DNA of 64,000 nt, taken from assembly GCF_001854245.1 (NCBI RefSeq), contig NZ_CP015381.1:4127001-4191000 (forward strand). The letters are read 5' to 3'. Positions 57,583-64,000 of the stretch are shown here, one piece after another. Below the pieces are notes generated by a model. That model was not told the DNA's origin, searched no databases, and worked only from the letters and a program-made list of their open reading frames with translations. Position numbers and translations under genes: made by a program. Source of the DNA: Desulfococcus multivorans (GTDB lineage Bacteria; Desulfobacterota; Desulfobacteria; Desulfobacterales; Desulfococcaceae). Numbering within the stretch: the stretch's first letter is position 1; each line of letters begins with the position of its first letter.

Positions 57583-57788
57583 ACGGAAGGAGACAAATCA
57601 ATTGCACCTATTGCGGCAAAGAGAAGCTCTCCAGAAATGAAATTGGACTTAACAAGAAACTCATCCATAGACAGATTGAACAGATGATGTGTCTTTCATG
57701 TATGGCCGAGGATTTAGAGACGACGGAAGAGGAGATAATAGAGATGATCGAAATATTTAAGCGGCAAGGCTGTGAGTTATTTTCGTGA
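57579..57788 (+). CDS. Small zinc-ribbon protein at the end of the BREX-like operon
   Basis: A 69-aa protein with two Cys pairs, NCTYCGKEK and MCLSCMAED, in the arrangement of a zinc ribbon, followed by an acidic helix (ETTEEEIIEMIEIFKRQG). The start overlaps the brxL stop (ATGA), so it is translationally coupled and probably belongs to the locus. A function is not known to me. Confidence 0.75.
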   Translation: MNGRRQINCTYCGKEKLSRNEIGLNKKLIHRQIEQMMCLSCMAEDLETTEEEIIEMIEIFKRQGCELFS

Positions 57789-58079
57789 GACAGGGGTTGA
57801 AAATGTTCAATCACGTCCTTAGAGCCGGATGAATTGGCTATCGATACTGCCGAACTTGCTGGGCCAGATCAACTTGGAGGAAATTTTCAAAAATGGCTTG
57901 CCGAGATGTCAATCTCCCTCAGAAAAGTGGACGCCGAGTTAAACCGCAAGGGATAAGGCACCTTTTTTTTACTTCAAGCAACTGGAGGCGAAAATCATGA
58001 AAAAATCACAGGGAAACCAAAATCTGGCATGAATCCTGAATTGCCAAGGCTGATTCAAAAGCTGAAAAAAATTCATTAA
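57789..58079. other. Debris between BREX locus and IS4 remnant
   Basis: No intact gene. A 45-codon open stretch (LEPDELAIDTAELAGPDQLG, then WLAEMSISLRKVDAELNRKG) ending at about 57,957 looks like the C-terminal end of a lost protein. A start with GGAGG at about 57,984-57,999 stops after 11 codons. Confidence 0.45.
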
Positions 58080-58610
58080 CAATCAAGAATTTATCTGTGA
58101 TCCCAAAGAATCGTCGAAAGATTTTTCCCGAAGGAGGACGCTCTCCTTTTCAACTTTGGTCAGCTTCCTCTCAACATGAACAAGGGTTCCTATCAGACCG
58201 AGCTCAACCAGTTTTTCAGGGCTCAACACAGAGACGACGTTGCAAAACAGGTCGTCACAAAAGGGCTCTATCGAAAGCCAGAAAAAAATTGAAGCCCAGT
58301 GCATTCATAGATCTGAACAGCCGCATGATCGAAGAATATGAAAGCGGCTTCGCGGTCGAGACTTGGAAAGATTTCCATATGCTTGCCATCGATGGATCCA
58401 CGGCCACGCTTCCTGATGAACAGGAGATCGTCAATCATTTTCGGCGTCTGGAAGCCCAACAAGGGGAAATCCTGTCCCAAAGCCCGTCTTTCCCAGAGGT
58501 TCGACGTATTGAATCGGTTGACGGTTGATGCGATCATCTCACCTAAAGGCCGGAAAGAACGAGACCTTGCTGCCACCACACACTCTCTAATCTCTAATGG
58601 GCTTTGATAC
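58080..58610 (+). pseudogene. Decayed IS4-family transposase
   Basis: Consecutive pieces of one transposase appear in different frames: NQEFICDPKESSKDFSRRRT, then NMNKGSYQTELNQFFRAQHR and DDVAKQVVTKG, then LKPSAFIDLNSRMIEEYE with FHMLAIDGSTATLPDEQEIV (first catalytic Asp), then GVWKPNKGKSCPKARLSQRF and LTVDAIISPKGRKERD. At least three frameshifts separate them, and the second half of the catalytic domain is absent. It is a different IS4 subgroup from the copy at 42,444-43,570. Confidence 0.83.
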
Positions 58611-58960
58611 CGATTCTGTTACCGTTGGTTCGGCTGAGCCGCATTGAACTGCATACTAAATCAGAAATGATCTTGAGGCCGTAACTCATCGCCGGCTCTA
58701 TCCGAAGCCGCCGCCCGTTGGCTCTATCCATTGAGAGCGACCGAGATCCCAAACATTGTGATAAAGATCCAGCAGCCCCAAACATCGACCAGGGAGGGTT
58801 CGCAAAAAAGTCATGGTCTGGCAGAAAAAATAAAACCTATATAATATTTTTTATTGATCAAGCTTGTGAGATATTGTAAAGTGCTGCATCACACTCGAAC
58901 GTATAGCAATATGATATGAATCCAGGACCAGATAGCGACTGCTCAGAAAGGTATTGCAGA
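58611..58960. other. Intergenic region, nothing identified
   Basis: No gene, RNA or clear repeat is seen in these 350 bp. The right part (58,830-58,920) is AT-rich and probably holds the promoter of the next gene. Confidence 0.5.
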
Positions 58961-59836
58961 ATGGATGATTATGATAGGGGAGCGAGCGCAACAAGTGATG
59001 TAGGTGCTGCTGCCGACGGAGCCAGCAAAGATGTGGCCGTTTGTACAGAGCCGGAAGTTGACATTCCAGATACTGAGCGACTACTGGCCGAGAAGGCCTA
59101 CGGTGAACTGTCACGAATTTTCAGAGAGCACTATGAAAATGCCATTATGGAAGCGGGTGAATACATCATCAAAGAGTTCTATGACGGGAATTTTGATATG
59201 GCGCGTGATAAAAAATCACCTAAAGAGGGGTCGTTGAACCACCTGATAAAGATGATACAGGACACTTCTTCTAAAGGCCCTTCAAAATCATGGTTTTATA
59301 ATGCTGTTAATCTGGTCGTCCAAAACCACGATCTAAAAGCAGGTGAGGACGACGAAGCAGAGAAGAAGCGTTTCCACACGTATGGAAACCTCCGTTTGAG
59401 CCACAAGGTCTGCTTGCTTTCAGTGTCAGCAGTCGAACAAAAAAAGCAGCTTATCGATGAAATAAATGAAAAGGATCTAACCGTCCAGAAGCTCAGAGAC
59501 CGCATTAAGGAACTGAAGTCAGCCGATGATAACCCCTCAACAAAAAGTCTCAACCAGATTATTTCCAGACCAGAGATATTATTTGCTGAGGGTTATTCGA
59601 AAGAGGATTACCTCGATAAACTTAGCAAGATGTCGACGAAATCGCTTGATAGCCTTAAGGCAAAAAGCATTACAAAACGGGACAATCTCAAGAAAGAGAT
59701 AGCTGAGTTGGAGAAGGTCAAGGGGTCTAAGGAAGGCCATGTACAAGGCTACGTTTTGCTGATTGAGGAAATCTCTAAAGTAATGGCTAATAAGACGGCG
59801 GCATCAAGCCAAAGCGAGCCTGATCCCGGCAGCTGA
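58961..59836 (+). CDS. Hypothetical coiled-coil protein
   Basis: A 291-aa charged protein. Residues about 30-110 are helical (RLLAEKAYGELSRIFREHYE, KEFYDGNFDMARDK), and the second half has coiled-coil-like helices (EQKKQLIDEINEKDLTVQKL; KRDNLKKEIAELEKVKGSKE). It lacks transmembrane segments. ATG 58961 has AAAGG nine bases upstream; an in-frame ATG at 58916 has no site. No family was recognised; the plan resembles DNA-binding accessory proteins of plasmids and phages. Confidence 0.65.
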   Translation: MDDYDRGASATSDVGAAADGASKDVAVCTEPEVDIPDTERLLAEKAYGELSRIFREHYENAIMEAGEYIIKEFYDGNFDMARDKKSPKEGSLNHLIKMIQDTSSKGPSKSWFYNAVNLVVQNHDLKAGEDDEAEKKRFHTYGNLRLSHKVCLLSVSAVEQKKQLIDEINEKDLTVQKLRDRIKELKSADDNPSTKSLNQIISRPEILFAEGYSKEDYLDKLSKMSTKSLDSLKAKSITKRDNLKKEIAELEKVKGSKEGHVQGYVLLIEEISKVMANKTAASSQSEPDPGS

Positions 59837-59857
59837 AGATCGCCGCCGGAACCAATC

Positions 59858-60130
59858 CTATGCCGAGATCCCGGAAATCTGATTCATCATTGACATCAGC
59901 TCCCGACTCTCCTTAACCAGACGCCGGGCATCTCGCCGCCGGGCGATCGCCTCAGCACTGTAAAACCCGTGTTTCCAGGCATTCTTATTGCCTTGGGGGG
60001 CACCGCTGCCTTTGGCACCACCGTGAATCCTGCAACGGCGCCTACCCAGCTCGGGCGGATTCTGGCAGAGGGCTCCGGACCTGGTTTTAGCACCGCAGAT
60101 GATAGGTTGATCCTCTGATTTTGTACTCAT
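59858..60130 (-). CDS. HGGxSTG-type phage/element-associated protein
   Basis: A 90-aa protein with a Cys-His pattern (CGAKTRSGALCQNP, RCRIHGG) and the GAPQGNKNAWKHGFYS motif of the small HGGxSTG/GNKNA family found next to phage and transposon genes. A helical basic tail follows (RRRDARRLVKESRELMSMMN). The ATG has GGGGGAGAACGGGGG upstream. It is 18 bp after the 162-aa gene, and the two are normally adjacent in other elements. The function is unknown. Confidence 0.75.
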   Translation of the reverse strand: MSTKSEDQPIICGAKTRSGALCQNPPELGRRRCRIHGGAKGSGAPQGNKNAWKHGFYSAEAIARRRDARRLVKESRELMSMMNQISGISA

Positions 60131-60148
60131 CCCCCGTTCTCCCCCCTC

Positions 60149-60637
60149 TCAACTCTGGTTGACCTGGCCGACCACCGCCTGGCCGCCTGAATGCACGTGG
60201 ACGTGCTCGACGGTCATTCGCTGTTGGCCTTTTTGTCGGTAACGCCGAAGCCCTTCCATCTGTAATGCATAGGTTCGGGATAACTTGGCGGCCAAGTCCA
60301 GATACTGTTTGCGGGTGTCGAAAAAAGTGGTCTTGTTGACGGCGTCCGCTATGAGTTCCATACAATGGTTATGGATGGCAACCATTTGGACGGCTAACAT
60401 CGCTTCTACTGGGTCCTGCGGCTGGATTTCATCAATGGCCACGATATCTGCATTGAGACACGCGGCTGTATCCTTGTTAGACCGTTTGTGGGCGTCTAAT
60501 AATTGCTGGATTCGAACGGTCGCCAAATCGACGCTCGAGGTTCCAGCTACCTTTTTGATGTCTTCAACGCAGTCTATGAGCCCCTTCTGTCCGTCCAGAT
60601 CGAGCGGGGCGGCATCACCTTGGTCGTGCAAAATCAT
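60149..60637 (-). CDS. Phage-type conserved hypothetical protein
   Basis: A 162-aa helical protein whose end (EGLRRYRQKGQQRMTVEHVH followed by VHSGGQAVVGQV) is the hallmark of a conserved protein that usually precedes HGGxSTG-type genes in phage-like regions. ATG 60637 has AAAGGA upstream. No enzymatic motif is visible. Its strand and spacing suggest an operon with the 146-aa frame upstream and the 90-aa gene downstream. Confidence 0.72.
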   Translation of the reverse strand: MILHDQGDAAPLDLDGQKGLIDCVEDIKKVAGTSSVDLATVRIQQLLDAHKRSNKDTAACLNADIVAIDEIQPQDPVEAMLAVQMVAIHNHCMELIADAVNKTTFFDTRKQYLDLAAKLSRTYALQMEGLRRYRQKGQQRMTVEHVHVHSGGQAVVGQVNQS

Positions 60638-60694
60638 CCTGAAATTCCTTTATATAAGATATTGGAACGGTAGGGGCCGTAGTTGCCCCCAATC

Positions 60695-61108
60695 TCATAG
60701 CCCATAGTAAAATCTATATTTGAAATGGTTCATCTGGCGTACCTTCTTTTGGGTTCCGTCGGGGTAGGTCCAGATGGTCCAATCGTTATCGTAATAATGC
60801 TTCTCCGGATCGGCGACTTCAAAGATCTCGAACACGGGTAGGTGATCATCTAGAGCGGACTTTGCCCTCCAGACTGGGTAGCTGTCATTGTGGAAGGTAA
60901 TATACGATGAGATTTTCTCAGGGTCCGATCCCATTCGGAAAGTCCAATCGTGAATGACTACTCGTTCGAATTTTTCTTTGCTTACCCGGAGGAGGATGTC
61001 GCCATCAAGTGGGTCGTATGCCCTATAATGCCAGGCCGGGCCGATCTTTGTGGCGGAGAAACGCCTGAGGTCGTCGATGTGGCGGGGTCTGCAGGAATAT
61101 TTATACAT
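60695..61108 (-). CDS. Hypothetical protein
   Basis: A 137-aa soluble protein rich in aromatic residues (IGPAWHYRAYDPLDGDILLR, PEKHYYDNDWTIWTYPDGTQ, NHFKYRFYYGL). ATG 61108 follows AAGGATCTTCCCA; the frame extends nine codons further. No family was recognised. Confidence 0.6.
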   Translation of the reverse strand: MYKYSCRPRHIDDLRRFSATKIGPAWHYRAYDPLDGDILLRVSKEKFERVVIHDWTFRMGSDPEKISSYITFHNDSYPVWRAKSALDDHLPVFEIFEVADPEKHYYDNDWTIWTYPDGTQKKVRQMNHFKYRFYYGL

Positions 61109-61365
61109 TGGGAAGATCCTTCCTAAAGCACTCAATATTAATGGGGTTGTTTTTACTTTATATTAAAATATGGGAGGTCAGAGCAGGGATGTTAAGTCAG
61201 GACTACCAATTTGTTGGCTCAGATAATTTCTGAAGACCATGGGTTCCCACTGCGCTCTGTGATGATTCTCGGAAGCTGCAATTGATGGGTTGTTTTGGGC
61301 TACCCGCGCGTCCAGCCAACTTTTGCAGCGCCTCCATGGTTCAGTGACACGGCTGAAGGAAGGGA

Positions 61366-61828
61366 GTTATGAGGCGTCACGTTTGTCACGATCTCGTCGC
61401 CCGAATCAATCCAAATATGACGGCGATTTTGGCATATTTAAAGGGTGATTCCTTGAATCCGTCATGTCTGTCATATTTGTCATGTACTTTATTTTTATTA
61501 TAAAAATGAAAATATTAATCCGGCAATTAAAGATCTGAACAAGAAGTTGTTAAGAATATCGCTAACAACCTAAAATATTTGATCAAGAAAATTATGGTCT
61601 GTTTATGTATATAATTATCAATTTAATATATAAAATAATAAAAGGATACATGCAGTGCTATAGTTATTTATATTTTTTTTATGTAATAAGAAATCGAAAA
61701 AAGAATGTGACAGACATGACAGACATGACGGATTCAAGGAATCACCCTTTAAATATGCCAAAATCGCCGTCATATTTAAACGTTTTCCTGGGCCGAGAAT
61801 ATGACAAATATGACGTCTCATAATCCCC
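61366..61828. other. Candidate replication origin: long inverted repeat around an AT-rich core
   Basis: A perfect 61-bp inverted repeat (61413-61473 and 61717-61777) flanks about 240 bp of very AT-rich DNA. Further out, imperfect arms (TTATGAGGCGTCACGTTTGTCAC near 61,366-61,390 and TATGACAAATATGACGTCTCATAA near 61,799-61,823) continue the symmetry. TGTCAT/ATGACA words recur at both inner edges (GTCATGTCTGTCATATTTGTCATG; GTGACAGACATGACAGACATGACGG, both over 20 nt only as combined repeats of 9-mers). It lies directly downstream of the primase/helicase gene. The 887-bp gap holds no gene. Confidence 0.6.
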
Positions 61829-61995
61829 CACCCTCCGGATGATTCACATGCGGGGAAAAGATGGAGAGGTGGGGGTAGGCGGCAGAGTGCGGATGACACA
61901 GCAGAGAAGTAATCAGACAAAGCCGCTAAAAAAAAAAGCCGGCACACCTATCACAAGAGCACCGGCTTCGATCAACCAACTGCGGACTTAATTCA

Positions 61996-64000
61996 TCACG
62001 GCTCATCCCACGCGAACTCTACGCCAAGATGGTCTCTGAACAACTCCCGGCAGCGCTCCAGGCTAGGAAGTTGATACTTCATTCTACGTTGCCCGCTGGA
62101 TTGTCTCGTCTGGCGGACCTCCTTGCACATCCTCGTTAGCTTTATACCGAATTGCTTCTGGGTGATCCGGCCCCTGATAGTCTGCTGGCGGCAAAACTCC
62201 AAGAATTCATCGTACAGCAACTCTTTTACTATCTCACTAGGCCACTCTGTACTGCCATCGTTGGAAGACACACACTCTTCGCAGAACTCGAACATCTTTG
62301 ACGTGAGCTCGCACAGCTTCCCGGTTTGCAACCGCTCAAACCAAAATTTATCCGTAGGATCCATCGTGGCCAGCACTTGGTCGAACAACGCCCCAGTCTT
62401 TGGGGAATCCCGAAGATTGACTTTCGACAAATCCACCTGCAACAACTCATAGAGCAGCGCCTCAACCCCGCCAGCGTCCATCTGCTTGTTTAAAGCCTTG
62501 AAATATTCAAAATCACATCCGTGATCCCCGCTGACATCCAGCACGACAAACCGTCGTTCATCCCTCCCGGCAGGCACCACCCAGTCATAGTTGCTGGCCA
62601 TGATCAACCGGATGTGATTTTCGATTTCAAACTGGTTGAAGCCCTTGGGCTCGATCCGCATTGTAGGCTCTGTAATCATCGCCCGGAGCATCCCCGTGGC
62701 TGTCTTGCTGCCTGAGCACGCCGCCTCGTCCGCGAAGACGAGTAAGGCATTTTTCAGGTGGTCGTTGAACCGGCCTGTCAATGAGCCTTCGTTTGCGACC
62801 TGACAGTAATGCCGCCCGAAGATCTTGCCAAACGTATTGACAAAGGTCCCTTTTCCGGTACCTTGACGCCCACGCAGGACCAGTGCTGTCCCCGGGCGCG
62901 CCCCACCGGGATTCTGGACAGCATCCGCCATCCATGCCCATACGTAGTCATAAATCGCCTGATCTCCGTTTGCGATAACCTTAAAAATGTGTTCCTTGAA
63001 CAGCGAACAGTCACCGAGGATCGGTTCCACGGCCAGCCCCTTGTACAGATTGTACCAGCCCGGGTGATCCTTGTTGGGGTCCATGATGATACCCTCATAG
63101 GCGCGTCTTCCGGGCCACGTTACCCACACCTCGGAAATCGGACGCCACTTTTTTCCCAATCTTATGGTTTTATCCGCATAGAAGCTAACGAAGTCCGACT
63201 TTTTAGAAAAGGTCTCGTACGGCTGCCCGTTCACCGGGTTGATCCCTTCGGCCATGATAGCGAACTTCCCGTTCAGGTTCACGACCGCATGCTTCTCATT
63301 CAGAGCCTCTAGAGCTTGGATATTGTCTTCGGTATCGATGTCCTCGGTCTCTGTATCATCGACAGACGCGCCCCATTCCTCGCCCGTCACTGCCTTATAG
63401 ATGTCTTTCCACTTCGTGCGGTTGGGGTCCCCTTTGCAGGAGTTATGGAAGCAGTGATACCCGGGCAGCCCACCGTCCTCACCGACGATGATCGCAGCCT
63501 CGTTCCCTTTGTGGGACGGGTCAAAAAGGCAGACATCCAGGCAATACAAGGTCTTATCGTTTTTCTCCTTAACCGTGTATTTGATCTCTTTCTCGTTCAG
63601 GAATGCCGCGACATCCACAGGAGCGTACTTAAGCTTTTCCTTTTTAGGCCGACCTCTCTTCGATTTCGCGGCTTCAATTTCAGCCTCGACCTCCGTGACC
63701 CACAGCGACAGTTTATCGTAACCGTCAGCCGCGTATTCCATGTCCCCAACCTGATAAATGTAGGACATACGGTGGTGCGTGTCGTAGTCACTTGGGTCCC
63801 CCTTCATGGCCTTGGTGCCGTATAGCTTAAAGATCCGGCCAGGGTTGAACACAGTCTGATCGATGTCCTGTGATCCGTCGCCGTTCAGCTTGAACTTCAG
63901 GCAGGCCAGCACCCGCTTCACGAAATCAGACGCAGCTCTGACATTTTCGTTCTCATACCGATAGAGTAGGTGCGCACCATTGCCGGACACTCCGCGGAAC
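61996..64000 (-). CDS. Phage/plasmid-type primase-helicase (5' end outside window)
   Basis: At least 667 residues of an element-encoded replication protein. The visible N-terminus has SGNGAHLLYRYEN, the end of an archaeo-eukaryotic-type primase domain. A zinc-binding-like segment (CLFDPSHKGN, YHCFHNSCKGDP) follows. The helicase part is a superfamily 3-type, DUF5906-like ATPase with Walker A LRGRQGTGKGTFVNTFG, Walker B ALLVFADEAACSG and sensor LIMASNYDWVVPAGRDERRF. A GTG at 63988-63990 is in frame, but the primase domain clearly continues beyond 64,000. Next to the palindromic origin-like region it forms a P4-like replication module. Confidence 0.85.
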   Translation of the reverse strand, partial: FRGVSGNGAHLLYRYENENVRAASDFVKRVLACLKFKLNGDGSQDIDQTVFNPGRIFKLYGTKAMKGDPSDYDTHHRMSYIYQVGDMEYAADGYDKLSLWVTEVEAEIEAAKSKRGRPKKEKLKYAPVDVAAFLNEKEIKYTVKEKNDKTLYCLDVCLFDPSHKGNEAAIIVGEDGGLPGYHCFHNSCKGDPNRTKWKDIYKAVTGEEWGASVDDTETEDIDTEDNIQALEALNEKHAVVNLNGKFAIMAEGINPVNGQPYETFSKKSDFVSFYADKTIRLGKKWRPISEVWVTWPGRRAYEGIIMDPNKDHPGWYNLYKGLAVEPILGDCSLFKEHIFKVIANGDQAIYDYVWAWMADAVQNPGGARPGTALVLRGRQGTGKGTFVNTFGKIFGRHYCQVANEGSLTGRFNDHLKNALLVFADEAACSGSKTATGMLRAMITEPTMRIEPKGFNQFEIENHIRLIMASNYDWVVPAGRDERRFVVLDVSGDHGCDFEYFKALNKQMDAGGVEALLYELLQVDLSKVNLRDSPKTGALFDQVLATMDPTDKFWFERLQTGKLCELTSKMFEFCEECVSSNDGSTEWPSEIVKELLYDEFLEFCRQQTIRGRITQKQFGIKLTRMCKEVRQTRQSSGQRRMKYQLPSLERCRELFRDHLGVEFAWDEP

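Larger units (their letters stand above)
40359..64000. mobile_element. Integrated element in tRNA-Leu (left end in window, right end outside)
   Basis: From 40,359 rightwards GC content drops and the genes are accessory: small unknown genes, IS copies, a BREX-4-like defence locus, phage-type small genes and a primase/helicase with an adjacent origin-like repeat. The left arm has GGGCATAG-type direct repeats (about 40,467-40,495), possible arm-type integrase sites. No integrase, relaxase, capsid or tail gene is visible. The element may be a satellite-like or other integrative element, and its right end with the intact tRNA-Leu should lie beyond 64,000. Confidence 0.75.

Overview
The window is a GC-rich bacterial chromosome (about 1-40,300) joined to a lower-GC integrated mobile element (about 40,359 to the right edge). 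Gene content (sigma-54 regulation, bacteriohemerythrin, a molybdenum hydroxylase, an archaeal-type phosphoglycerate mutase, many hairpin-type intergenic repeats) best fits a Desulfobacterota / former Deltaproteobacteria genome. This is an inference; no rRNA or other taxonomic marker is present.

Chromosomal part. 1-3,156: malate synthase (running off the left edge) divergent from isocitrate dehydrogenase kinase/phosphatase, i.e. glyoxylate-bypass control. 3,153-5,071: polar amino-acid ABC transporter genes whose ATPase gene survives only as a 41-codon stub. 5,097-7,166: a hypothetical protein and an MscS channel. 7,194-14,746: a minus-strand operon for what looks like a secreted surface fibre: two related subunit-like proteins, a small exported protein, a PapD/DUF916-like chaperone and a 946-aa usher-like outer-membrane protein. 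It is preceded by a consensus sigma-54 promoter and an NtrC-type response regulator. 14,823-20,073: a small Cys-rich membrane protein, PAP2 phosphatase, DgkA-like kinase, a CBS protein, an MDR oxidoreductase and an AlbA_2/Schlafen-type regulator. 20,625-26,693: hemerythrin, LemA plus two TPM proteins, a PHP phosphoesterase, ApgM-type mutase and an NMN adenylyltransferase-like protein. 26,903-33,944: a two-subunit xanthine-dehydrogenase-type enzyme next to a TudS-related desulfidase, a GNAT protein and an acyl-CoA ligase. 34,521-39,978: a tightly coupled seven-gene lipid-modification operon (chalcone-isomerase-like, NTF2-like, SDR, COG2907 flavoprotein, DUF1365, cyclopropane-fatty-acid synthase family, DUF2878). 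Three families of intergenic hairpin repeats lie between these genes; one shows compensatory base changes between copies.

Mobile element. At 40,301-40,358 only the 3' half of a tRNA-Leu(CAA) gene remains. Foreign sequence begins inside the anticodon stem, as expected for the attL end of an element integrated into the 3' half of the tRNA; the intact tRNA and the integrase should lie beyond the right edge. The element carries small unknown genes, transposon debris (an IS4-family transposase broken by a 90-bp TA-flanked MITE), a complete IS66-type IS with 8-bp target duplication, and a type 4 BREX-like antiphage locus: HTH protein, RAMA-domain protein, PAPS-reductase/ferredoxin protein BrxP, ATPase BrxC, phosphatase PglZ, BrxL and a zinc-ribbon protein. 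Further right are another decayed IS4 transposase, phage-type small genes, a 61-bp perfect inverted repeat around an AT-rich core (candidate replication origin) and a primase/helicase running off the right edge.

The most distinctive candidates are the sigma-54-controlled fibre operon, for which I know no described counterpart, and the BREX-4-like locus with its RAMA-domain partner.
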